This document shows positions 1 through 6,242 of a DNA stretch of 16,963 nucleotides, piece after piece. Numbering within the stretch: position 1 is the stretch's first letter; every line of letters starts with the position of its first letter. Under the pieces are notes generated by a model. That model had not been told where the DNA came from. It did no database searches and saw nothing but the letters and a program-made list of their open reading frames with translations. A program made the position numbers and the translations under genes. This DNA comes from Saprospiraceae bacterium (lineage in GTDB: Bacteria > Bacteroidota > Bacteroidia > Chitinophagales > Saprospiraceae): assembly GCA_004297645.1 (NCBI GenBank), contig SCUG01000444.1, positions 1-16,963 of the forward strand, read 5' to 3'.

Positions 1-116
1 CGTGCGCAAAATAAGATGTGTGTTTTTTCGGCGGCTTCGCCGCCGAAAAAACACACCCTTGTTCTTTTTGAGGCCGCCGGAGGCGGCCTCAAAAAGAACA
101 TCTTATTTCGAACACG
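1..116. repeat. Twin-hairpin (three-way-junction) palindromic element
   Basis: Two adjacent hairpins each have an 18-bp uninterrupted stem and a 3-nt loop: 18-35 pairs with 39-56 (loop TTC), and 61-78 with 82-99 (loop GGA, extendable by T60-A100). They are separated by four bases (57-60). An outer stem closes both: 9-17 pairs perfectly with 100-108, and after a small internal bubble 1-4 pairs with 113-116. The fold is a T-shaped or cloverleaf-like three-way junction about 116 bp long, possibly extending left of the window. Inside each stem the T-run precedes the GC core and the A-run follows it on both strands, the reverse of an intrinsic terminator. It does not look coding. It may be a REP-like or MITE-like intergenic repeat, or a structured RNA; which is unknown. 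Confidence 0.85.
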
Positions 117-315
117 TTACCAAGTCAGTCATGTGGCGCAATGAGAATGATTTGAGGCCGAATTTAGGGAAGTTCGTCAGAGTTTTCAAAAATTCTTTTC
201 TGTGTGCTTCATCATGGAGGGAGCTGCCCATTCGGTGAGAACCATTATTTTTGCCAGCGCCACGGTGCTTTTGGTTGTAAAATGCTCTTGTGGGCTGGTA
301 ATAAATCCCAACTGT
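117..315. other. Upstream region of the LON-domain gene
   Basis: Non-coding spacer between the twin-hairpin element and the LON-domain gene. An open frame from 202 would add 38 residues to that gene, but these do not resemble the family, whose members begin shortly before the hydrophobic LPLFPL-type strand. Apart from a promoter-like box at 246-253 I see nothing else here. Confidence 0.5.
246..253 (+). promoter_or_regulatory. Putative Bacteroidetes -7 box (TATTTTTG)
   Basis: TATTTTTG matches the Bacteroidetes -7 consensus TAnnTTTG exactly and lies 62 bp before the chosen start of the LON-domain gene. No TTG is visible at the expected -33 spacing, so this is a weak call. Confidence 0.3.
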
Positions 316-954
316 ATGTCCAGAATACTTCCACTTTTCCCACTCAAACTCGTGGTGTACCCTGGCGAGGAACTCAACCTCCACATCTTCGAGCCGCGGT
401 ACAAACAGCTCGTCAATGAATGCGAGGGAAAGGGAATCACGTTTGGTATTCCGGCGTTTATCAATGACGCGGTGCAGCCCATAGGCACGGAAATCGAATT
501 GGTTGCCATTGTCCAGCGCTATCTGAATGGCGAGATGGATGTGCGCACTAAGGGCATTGGCTTGTTTAAAATTCTTACATTTTTCAAAACGCTTGAAAAC
601 AGACTTTACGCCGCAGGCGAAATTGAACCGGTGCCATTCGACCGGGCTGCGGATTTTACCAAAAATGAACAAATCCTTTTCCTCCTCGGTGAGCTGTATA
701 AAATCCTGCAAATAAAAAAGCCGCTGCCACAAAATACACCCGGTTTTCTCACCTTCGGCATCGCCCATATCGTTGGTTTTAGTTTAGAACAGGAATACGA
801 GCTGCTGACGATACCTTTAGAGCGCGACCGCCAGACCTACCTGCTCGAGCAATTGGAGCGGCTGCTGCCCATGGCCCGTGAGATGGAAGAACTGCGGAAT
901 AAAGTGCAGATGAACGGTCATTTCAAAAACATCCTTCCCCCGAAATTTCAGTAG
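316..954 (+). CDS. Stand-alone Lon substrate-binding (LON) domain protein
   Basis: The 212-residue product is a single Lon N-terminal (PUA-like) substrate-binding domain. The opening LPLFPL..VVYPGE...LHIFEPRY (residues 5-29) is the family hallmark. There is no AAA+ module and no Ser-Lys protease dyad, so it is not Lon protease. Family members of about 200 residues are widespread, and their cellular role is poorly defined; protein or peptide binding is assumed from Lon. The ATG at 316 was chosen over an in-frame ATG at 202 because the extra 38 residues are unlike the family and would span the promoter-like box at 246. No Shine-Dalgarno sequence is obvious. The gene ends five bases before the stop of the convergent gene on the other strand. 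Family confidence is high, function low. Confidence 0.9.
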   Translation: MSRILPLFPLKLVVYPGEELNLHIFEPRYKQLVNECEGKGITFGIPAFINDAVQPIGTEIELVAIVQRYLNGEMDVRTKGIGLFKILTFFKTLENRLYAAGEIEPVPFDRAADFTKNEQILFLLGELYKILQIKKPLPQNTPGFLTFGIAHIVGFSLEQEYELLTIPLERDRQTYLLEQLERLLPMAREMEELRNKVQMNGHFKNILPPKFQ

Positions 955-959
955 CTCCA

Positions 960-1397
960 TCAAAGCTGGTACCCCCAGCTTTTGAAGGCCGTTGTTTTCA
1001 CCAAAAACATTTTTGTATTACTGCCCTTGTCGCCGCCGGTGACTTGCCGGAAGTATCGTTTTTCGACGAGCAGTTTTTGGCGGAGCGCCGCTGTGGGCAC
1101 CACCCACAGTGAGCCGGCGAATTTGTAAATCCAAAAACCAGCCTTCGAGGTGGCCAGCCCCGTGGGCTTTCCCCGGCACTCGTACTCAATAGCAATATTG
1201 CCGGTTTGCGCTGCCATCAGGTCATTTTTTACTTCGAAAGTGAGGCGCAGCTTGGAGATACTCAGGTCGAAGTCTTTGTTGTGGCAGCGCTCGATATCCT
1301 CTTTTTTTACTTTAAAATAAGTGGCCAGTTTTTCCAATACTTCCTCCTCGGCCTGGTGGCCGTCTTCGAGGTCTTTGTTGAATTGGTAATGGGCCAT
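960..1397 (-). CDS. Small PD-(D/E)XK nuclease-superfamily-like protein
   Basis: A 145-residue protein with no signal peptide or membrane segment. It has a plausible PD-(D/E)XK nuclease core: an N-terminal helix with acidic residues (E11-E19), Asp42/Asp44 in KDFDL, then a strand carrying Glu55-Val-Lys57 in TFEVKND, a spacing typical of the D...ExK metal site. IAIEYECRG (68-76) and GLATSKAGFWIYK (80-92) resemble the strand and helix after the active site in restriction-enzyme-like and resolvase-like folds. Substrate and role cannot be inferred. No methyltransferase, helicase or phage gene sits nearby, so a restriction system is not supported. It is tail to tail with the LON-domain gene. The nuclease fold is inferred from motifs only; a non-catalytic member is possible. 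Confidence 0.7.
   Translation of the reverse strand: MAHYQFNKDLEDGHQAEEEVLEKLATYFKVKKEDIERCHNKDFDLSISKLRLTFEVKNDLMAAQTGNIAIEYECRGKPTGLATSKAGFWIYKFAGSLWVVPTAALRQKLLVEKRYFRQVTGGDKGSNTKMFLVKTTAFKSWGYQL
962..982. terminator. Possible terminator hairpin between convergent genes
   Basis: Bases 962-969 pair with 975-982 (8 bp, 5-nt loop), and the arm runs into a short T-run (980-983) on the plus strand, just after the stop of the LON-domain gene. It overlaps the last codons of the minus-strand nuclease-like gene. The T-tract is short, so termination would be weak. Confidence 0.35.
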
Positions 1398-1473
1398 GGC
1401 TGATTTGCAAAGATTTTCCTGGCACTGAAAGACGCAGATGGATGAGGATTAACAGTCTCCTCCCTCATAATTC

Positions 1474-2325
1474 TCACCTGAAATATTGCACCTCTACGAA
1501 AAACCGGGGGTCCTTGGCACCCAGCAATTTGGCGATGGAAGGGGAGAGCACGACGATAACGTCGTCGCCGTACGCCCTGTCGGGGATTTTGCCGATGACC
1601 TTGGCGTAAGCCACCTTTCTTTTCATGGGATTGGTGATTTGAATAACAGAACCCACTGGGGCCGTTCGGTGGAGCGCGTAAAAATCCGTAGCGCCTTTTT
1701 TTTCACGCTGCCAATAGGCTGCACCGTTTTGAGAGTACATCGTTCCGGCTGCCTTTTCAGTTTGGAAAATAAAAGATAGCGAATGGGTGGGTACTCCCAA
1801 TGAGTTACCAATTTGCAACGAATCGGCGATGCCTGCCGTACTGAGCCAGCCAATGAACAGGCACTGCCCCTCGTGTACGATGAATGAACTCAGGTGGTTG
1901 CGCTTGTACAGCGTGTCTAATGGGACGCCGAAGCAGGTTTTGGCAATGTGGTAAAAGGTGTCGCCTCGCTTCACCACGTACATCACGGGGGCATAATGCT
2001 CGCGGGCATGCAGGGAATCCCGGCATTTTACCACTGCCGGATTGGGGATGGGCACCTTGACGGACAGGCCTTGGGGTATAGGCCCTGCCGCGTTGATGTT
2101 GGGATTGAATGCGAAGATGGTCTCTATTTTTAGGCCGTAGAACCGGGCCATGGAGTAGAGGGTTTGCCCTTTTTCCAAGTGATGCAGGAAAACCTTGTTG
2201 CCCATCTCATCCACCTGCAGAAAAACCGTATCTTTCGGCGTGAGATATTGCAGGCTGTCCCCGGTGGCCTGAGCGGAGAGAGAAAGAAGAACCCAGCATG
2301 TCAGGGTCAAAAAATGCTTTTTCAT
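1474..2325 (-). CDS. Secreted LysM-LysM-RlpA-like (double-psi beta-barrel) protein
   Basis: A 283-residue exported protein. Residues 1-20 form a signal peptide (MKK, hydrophobic core, A-rich end). LysM 1 spans about 48-93 (HHLEKGQTLYSMARFYGL...) and LysM 2 about 115-160 (YVVKRGDTFYHIAKTCFGV...); both should bind peptidoglycan. The C-terminal part (about 199-282) resembles the RlpA double-psi barrel: GAAYW, ALHRTAPVGSVIQITNP, and a closing LSPSIAKLLG. The TANGE-like segment and the NDRGP loop of catalytic RlpA lytic transglycosylases are not recognisable, so this copy may bind rather than cut glycan (inference). I chose the ATG at 2325 over the longer frame from 2577 because it begins the signal peptide and avoids overlapping kdsB. 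A TACTTTTG box lies at 2404-2397 on the same strand. Confidence 0.88.
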   Translation of the reverse strand: MKKHFLTLTCWVLLSLSAQATGDSLQYLTPKDTVFLQVDEMGNKVFLHHLEKGQTLYSMARFYGLKIETIFAFNPNINAAGPIPQGLSVKVPIPNPAVVKCRDSLHAREHYAPVMYVVKRGDTFYHIAKTCFGVPLDTLYKRNHLSSFIVHEGQCLFIGWLSTAGIADSLQIGNSLGVPTHSLSFIFQTEKAAGTMYSQNGAAYWQREKKGATDFYALHRTAPVGSVIQITNPMKRKVAYAKVIGKIPDRAYGDDVIVVLSPSIAKLLGAKDPRFFVEVQYFR

Positions 2326-2391
2326 CGTTTTTCCGGTGATGTGTGACTTTGGCTGCTGTCCGTCCACAAGCCACCACATGGATTTTGAAGT

Positions 2392-3159
2392 ATGCTCAAA
2401 AGTAGTAAATCCCTCGGTATCATTCCTGCTCGTTTTGCCTCTTCCCGGTTTCCCGGCAAGCCGTTGGCCGGCATTGCGGGCAAGAGCATGATTCGCCGGG
2501 TTTACGAACAGGCAGCGCAGGCGCAGTGTCTCGGCCGGGTCGTCGTAGCTACCGATGATGAGCGCATTCGGGCGCATGTGCTGGACTTCGGAGGCGAGGC
2601 GCTGATTACTTCAACGTCGCATTTGTCCGGGACGGAGCGCTGTGCCGAAGTCGCCGGTTTCGCTTCATTCAAAGGTTTTGATATTGTGGTGAATATTCAG
2701 GGCGACGAGCCTTTTATCGAACCTCATCAGATAGATTTGGCAGTGAATACCCTGAGAGCAGATAAAACCGTGCCCATTGCCACTTTAGCTTGCCGCATTC
2801 GTCAACAATCCATGCTGTCAGACCCCAATGCCGTCAAGGTTGTTTTTGATAAAAAAGGCCGGGCACTTTATTTCAGCCGCCAGGCCATTCCCTTTCTCAG
2901 GAATGCGGCTTCCGCCGAATGGCCGGCGCAGCAGGCGTACTACAAACACATCGGGTTGTACGCCTTCCGGCGAAATGCCCTTTTGGAAATCACCGCCCTG
3001 CCTCCCAGCCCGCTGGAACAGGCCGAGTCGCTCGAGCAACTACGCTGGCTCGAAAACGGCTACCCCATCGCCGTCGCCCCTTCCGGCCGTGAAAGCCTCA
3101 GCGTGGACACCCCCGGAGACCTCGAAGAATTGGTGAAACACATCCACCGCTCCCGATAG
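2392..3159 (+). CDS. kdsB: 3-deoxy-manno-octulosonate cytidylyltransferase (CMP-Kdo synthetase)
   Basis: This enzyme couples Kdo to CMP using CTP, the cytosolic activation step before Kdo is added to lipid A. The 255-residue length is normal for the family. Diagnostic motifs are all present: IPARFASSRFPGKPL (11-25, nucleotide-binding loop), ATDDERI (53-59), SGTERCAEV (79-87), NIQGDEPFI (101-109, metal-binding Asp), DPNAVKVV, YYKHIGLYAFRR and ESLEQLRWLENG. The ATG at 2392 leaves 66 bp to the divergent LysM-gene start. A near-match to the -7 box (TGACTTTG, 2344-2351) could serve it. No other LPS gene is in the window. A 13-bp hairpin lies 44 bp after the stop. Confidence 0.97.
   Translation: MLKSSKSLGIIPARFASSRFPGKPLAGIAGKSMIRRVYEQAAQAQCLGRVVVATDDERIRAHVLDFGGEALITSTSHLSGTERCAEVAGFASFKGFDIVVNIQGDEPFIEPHQIDLAVNTLRADKTVPIATLACRIRQQSMLSDPNAVKVVFDKKGRALYFSRQAIPFLRNAASAEWPAQQAYYKHIGLYAFRRNALLEITALPPSPLEQAESLEQLRWLENGYPIAVAPSGRESLSVDTPGDLEELVKHIHRSR
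2397..2404 (-). promoter_or_regulatory. Putative -7 box of the LysM gene (TACTTTTG)
   Basis: Read on the minus strand this is TACTTTTG, an exact TAnnTTTG match 72 bp upstream of the LysM-gene start. It lies inside the first codons of the divergent kdsB gene. No clear TTG -33 partner is visible, so the call is tentative. Confidence 0.28.
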
Positions 3160-3203
3160 CTGCGGCACCCCAAAACGCCAGGTAGTGGCTCAAAGCGGTT
3201 GAT

Positions 3204-3236
3204 AGTGACCGGGTGAGTCAAAGTCACCCGGTCACT
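3204..3236. repeat. Perfect 13-bp hairpin downstream of kdsB
   Basis: Bases 3204-3216 pair without mismatch with 3224-3236 around a 7-nt loop. The stem is GC-rich. No T-tract follows on either strand, so it is not a canonical intrinsic terminator. It may still stabilise the kdsB 3' end or cause pausing. Confidence 0.7.
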
Positions 3237-3250
3237 TGGCAATGTTTCTC

Positions 3251-3294
3251 AACCCATTTAACCCATTAGCAAACGCTAATACGCCAATACGCTA
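3251..3294. repeat. Short-period tandem repeats before the NUDIX gene
   Basis: Two 9-bp units (AACCCATTT, AACCCATTA; 3251-3268) are followed by three 8-bp units (AAACGCTA, ATACGCCA, ATACGCTA; 3271-3294). The last unit ends two bases before the NUDIX start codon at 3297, so the array fills the start-proximal leader and leaves no room for a Shine-Dalgarno site. Confidence 0.7.
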
Positions 3295-3296
3295 AA

Positions 3297-3824
3297 ATGA
3301 ACTATTGCAGCCATTGCGGTTCATCCGCCTTATCGCATAAAATGCCGCCCGGTGATAACCGCCTGCGCATCGTCTGCGGCGATTGCGGCAAAGTACATTA
3401 CGAAAACCCGCGCATCATCACGGGCTGCCTCCCTTTGTGGGATGGCAAAGTGCTGCTGTGCCGCCGCGCCATAGAACCGATGTTGGGTTTCTGGAACGTT
3501 CCCGGTGGATTCTTAGAAAACGGTGAGCGCGTGGAAGACGGCGCCGCTCGCGAAGTGCGGGAGGAGGCCAGAGCCAGTGTGAAAATCCTCGGTGTGCACA
3601 CCATTTTTACGCTCACCGGTTTTCACCACGTCTATGTGCATTTTCTCGGCGAATTAGTGGATGGCCGTTTCGGGGTGGGGGAGGAAAGCTCTGAGTGCCG
3701 CCTTTTCGCTGAGGAGGAAATACCCTGGGAAGACATGGCCTTCCAGTCATCCATTTTTACGCTGAAAAAATATTTTGAAGACAGAAAGGAGGGTGCACAA
3801 CGGGCGCATCTTGGGGCGTGGTGA
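3297..3824 (+). CDS. NUDIX hydrolase with N-terminal zinc ribbon
   Basis: NUDIX enzymes cleave nucleoside diphosphates linked to another group X. The 175-residue protein begins with a four-cysteine zinc ribbon (Cys4, Cys7, Cys27, Cys30), then a NUDIX fold. The NUDIX box runs from Gly71 to about residue 93: G-x5-E77-x7-R85-E86-V-R-E89-E90, with all catalytic glutamates present. The Gly expected two positions after the EE pair is Arg92. This architecture is common among small ADP-ribose or NADH pyrophosphatase-like NUDIX proteins, but the substrate cannot be read from sequence. The ATG at 3297 directly precedes the first ribbon cysteine, which supports it. It is convergent with the oxidoreductase gene ending at 3921. 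Confidence 0.93.
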   Translation: MNYCSHCGSSALSHKMPPGDNRLRIVCGDCGKVHYENPRIITGCLPLWDGKVLLCRRAIEPMLGFWNVPGGFLENGERVEDGAAREVREEARASVKILGVHTIFTLTGFHHVYVHFLGELVDGRFGVGEESSECRLFAEEEIPWEDMAFQSSIFTLKKYFEDRKEGAQRAHLGAW

Positions 3825-3920
3825 GCATTCGGGAATAGCCCGTTTATCAAATGTTTTTGAGATGACCTCGAAAGTGAGTGGGCGGCTTCCAGCTCATCCG
3901 CTCAGTTTCAATACGTATTG

Positions 3921-5030
3921 TTATTCGACCATCGTTTCAAACCTGACCCCCATTTTTCCCATATCTTCGAACAGCCTGTCTGGGTCCACGAGGTGGCCCA
4001 TCATCCAAAGGCCAGGTTTGCGGACAGAACCGTCAAGATACTGCTTCAGGCAGGCAATCACGGGGATGACCGTAAAATCATAAGCACTGTCGTGTTCGGA
4101 AAAAATTTGGACTTTCCGGTGTTGCCCGTTTTTCCCGCCTTCTGCCTTTAACAGAAAAACCACGCCTTCTTCCTTACGAGAGAAATTATTTACTCCGAAG
4201 ATGAACAACGTTGCCCAGAAATGCCGGAGCGAACCTTTCTTAATTATCTGCGAAAGAAACATCAGGGGGAAGACCAGGTAATCTACAAACCAGTTGAATC
4301 CGGTGGTAAAGATGCCCATATCCTTTAGACCAAACATCTGTGGCAAGGGTCGTATTTCCACCAATTCAAACGGCATGCTGTACCGGATACCGAAACGTGG
4401 GCCATAGTCAATCTTGATGGAATCTTTGTAGGTGCCGGTTTTCCATTGCCCATTTAGATAAAACTGCGGCTTGTAGTCATCCACCATATCCACGATTTCA
4501 TAGACTGATTCGGGGCGCTCGATTTTGGCGTTCATCGAAAATGCCACGATGGCTTTGTCGTACCGGTCGAAATATTGGGCACCCTTGCGCACAAAGGCGG
4601 CCGGCAAGCCGGGGTGAAAACCTGCCTGCGTGATGAAGCAGCGGCCTGCCTGTTCGATGCGCTCTTTCAATGATTCCATCATGGGCCACGCGTCCTGTTG
4701 GAAGTAAATGTCGAGGTAGTCAATGCCAGCTTCCAGTGCTGCTTCCGCTACCTGTTTTGCCCAATTCGCCGTGGTGGCGGCGGCTAATAAAAAATCTATT
4801 TCTTGAAATGCCGTGCGGAGGCTTTCCCGGTCTGAAGCATCGGCACACCGGGCCGAAATTCTCTCCGGCGGAAACTCCTCCCTCAATTCGAGGGCATAGT
4901 CCTCTGCCTTTTCGAGCCTCCTGCCGGCGACGATAATTTTAGCGGTGGTTTCTTTAAGGAGGTAGCGGCAGAATATTTTACCCGTTCCGCCGTAGCCACC
5001 CAATACCAGTATTGTCAAATCATTTTTCAT
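3921..5030 (-). CDS. Saccharopine dehydrogenase-like NAD(P)-dependent oxidoreductase
   Basis: A 369-residue protein with an N-terminal Rossmann fold. LVLGGYGGTGKIF (8-20) is the glycine-rich dinucleotide loop, followed by IIVAGRR (32-38), whose arginines suggest NADP. AGIDYLDI (101-108) and AGFHPGLPAA (136-145) match the saccharopine dehydrogenase / trans-acting enoyl reductase family. A hydrophobic stretch at about 240-282 (FNWFVDYLVFPLMFLSQI and FWATLFIFGV) could associate with membrane, as in some enoyl-reductase relatives. The C-terminal LWMMGHLVDPDRLFEDMGKMGV is typical of shorter family members. A true lysine-pathway role is unlikely from context, since no amino-acid gene is nearby, and the substrate is unknown. 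The palindrome CAATACGTATTG abuts the stop codon. Confidence 0.88.
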   Translation of the reverse strand: MKNDLTILVLGGYGGTGKIFCRYLLKETTAKIIVAGRRLEKAEDYALELREEFPPERISARCADASDRESLRTAFQEIDFLLAAATTANWAKQVAEAALEAGIDYLDIYFQQDAWPMMESLKERIEQAGRCFITQAGFHPGLPAAFVRKGAQYFDRYDKAIVAFSMNAKIERPESVYEIVDMVDDYKPQFYLNGQWKTGTYKDSIKIDYGPRFGIRYSMPFELVEIRPLPQMFGLKDMGIFTTGFNWFVDYLVFPLMFLSQIIKKGSLRHFWATLFIFGVNNFSRKEEGVVFLLKAEGGKNGQHRKVQIFSEHDSAYDFTVIPVIACLKQYLDGSVRKPGLWMMGHLVDPDRLFEDMGKMGVRFETMVE

Positions 5031-5308
5031 GATTCATGAAGTATTTCAAAACGCTCATCGGTGGGAGGCGCAAGGCTCCGGCATAGATGTGTTTTGAAAA
5101 ATGTGGTTAGTAAAATTGATGCAGCGAGAGGGAGGGTAAAGTTAGTAGCCGGTTTTCTCAAAGACAAGATGCCATATAAATTCAGGTAATCGCACAGCAC
5201 GCATTTGCTCTTTATTCTGCGAATCTGTGCAGTTCGGCCTTGCCCTTTTTAGGATGAAATCAGACTTTTGCGCCCGATGCAACAACTTCATCCAAACCAG
5301 CCTCTTAG
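5031..5308. other. Divergent intergenic region upstream of cmk
   Basis: A 278-bp spacer between the divergent oxidoreductase and cmk genes. It must hold both promoters. Apart from the imperfect box noted upstream of cmk I see no clear operator or RNA structure. Confidence 0.5.
5240..5270 (+). promoter_or_regulatory. Putative cmk promoter
   Basis: TTG at 5240-5242 is followed after 20 bp by GACTTTTG at 5263-5270, one mismatch from TAnnTTTG. This fits the Bacteroidetes -33/-7 layout and would put a start of transcription about 30 bp before the cmk TTG codon. Confidence 0.3.
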
Positions 5309-5998
5309 TTGAAAAAAATAATCATCGCCATAGACGGGCATTCCTCCTGCGGCAAAAGCTCCCTCGCCAAAGCCCTCGGCACTGCATTGGGCTATGCCTA
5401 CGTGAGTACTGGAGACATGTACCGGGCCGTCACGCTTTATTTTATTCAAAACGGGGTGAACCTCGAAGATGCAGGTGCAGTGCATGAGGCGCTGCGCAAC
5501 ATACGGCTCCATTTCGAGCACGGCGGTCAGGGCAACCGCATTTTTCTCAACGGCCAGGATGTGTCGCAGGAAATCCGGAAGATGCCGGTGGCAAACCTCG
5601 TCAGCCCGGTGGCCGCCATCCCCGAAGTGCGGAGGGAAATGGTGCGGCAGCAGCAGGCAATGGGCGCCAGGAAAGGCATCGTCATGGATGGCCGCGATAT
5701 TGGCACTGTAGTCTTTCCCAAGGCTGAGCTAAAGATTTTTCTCACCGCTTCGGTGGATGAACGGGCTCGCCGCCGTTTTGAAGAGTTGAAAGAAAAAGGG
5801 CAGTGCGTATCGTTCGAAGAGGTGAAGAATAACCTCTTAGCGCGCGACCGCATTGACTCCACCCGCACTGACAGCCCGTTGTTGCAGGCCAATGATGCCC
5901 TCCTTCTTGACAACACCTTCTTCAACCTCGAACAGTCTGTCGAAGTAGCGTTGGATATGGTGCGGGCAGTGTTGGCGAAATTGGATAGCCCCGCCTGA
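5309..5998 (+). CDS. cmk: Cytidylate kinase
   Basis: Cytosolic (d)CMP kinase of pyrimidine nucleotide metabolism, transferring phosphate from ATP. The 229-residue protein has the P-loop GHSSCGKSS (10-18), STGDMYRAV (33-41), MDGRDIGTVVFP (126-137) and RDRIDSTRTDSPL (179-191), all characteristic of bacterial Cmk. The start codon is TTG (5309-5311): the codon just before it is an in-frame TAG, and the next in-frame ATG would fall at Met37 and remove the P-loop. No Shine-Dalgarno sequence is visible. The gene stands alone between divergent and convergent neighbours; usual partners such as rpsA or ispH are not in the window. Confidence 0.97.
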   Translation: MKKIIIAIDGHSSCGKSSLAKALGTALGYAYVSTGDMYRAVTLYFIQNGVNLEDAGAVHEALRNIRLHFEHGGQGNRIFLNGQDVSQEIRKMPVANLVSPVAAIPEVRREMVRQQQAMGARKGIVMDGRDIGTVVFPKAELKIFLTASVDERARRRFEELKEKGQCVSFEEVKNNLLARDRIDSTRTDSPLLQANDALLLDNTFFNLEQSVEVALDMVRAVLAKLDSPA

Positions 5999-6047
5999 TG
6001 CTGGCCCGCCGCTCTCCGAAACCAGGAGGTGGGGAGGGCAACGAGGC

Positions 6048-6128
6048 GTGGACGGGTTCCCTGCGGGAATGGAAAAAAGGGGGAGGAGCCGGCACGAGGG
6101 TTTCCATTCCCGGACGGAACCCGTCCAC
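6048..6128. repeat. Long inverted repeat between cmk and the large T9SS gene
   Basis: Bases 6048-6075 and 6101-6128 are 28-bp inverted arms with two mismatched positions (6061/6115 and 6063/6113), around a 25-nt purine-rich loop. It lies 50 bp after the cmk stop and just before the terminator hairpin at 6171-6202. It carries no terminator T-tract. Its length and symmetry suggest a mobile or REP-like repeat unit or a structured 3' UTR. Confidence 0.8.
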
Positions 6129-6170
6129 ATCATGTGTGCCGCCATGCCCGAAACCGAAACCCCCAACCAA

Positions 6171-6202
6171 AAAGCCCGCCCCGAAATATCGGGACGGGCT
6201 TT
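6171..6202. terminator. Bidirectional intrinsic terminator
   Basis: Bases 6171-6184 pair with 6189-6202 (14-bp GC-rich stem, one mismatch at 6179/6194, loop AATA). On the minus strand the stem is followed by five T residues, a good terminator for the large gene ending at 6243. On the plus strand three T residues follow and may help end cmk transcripts. Confidence 0.8.
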
Positions 6203-6242
6203 CGCATGCAGGCTTAGTACCTGCCGGTAATTTTTATTTCAA

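Noticed and set aside
18..99. Intrinsic terminators
   Set aside because: The T-runs lie on the 5' side and the A-runs on the 3' side of each GC core on both strands, opposite to a terminator.
2..238. 78-residue plus-strand frame across the twin-hairpin element
   Set aside because: Its composition is dictated by the palindromes (runs such as FFRRLRRRK), and it has no recognisable domain.
103..768. 221-residue minus-strand frame opposite the LON-domain gene
   Set aside because: It is antisense to a clear LON-domain protein and shows no family motifs.
960..1397. Restriction-modification or other defence system
   Set aside because: No methyltransferase, helicase, toxin or phage-related gene is adjacent; the nuclease-like protein is isolated.
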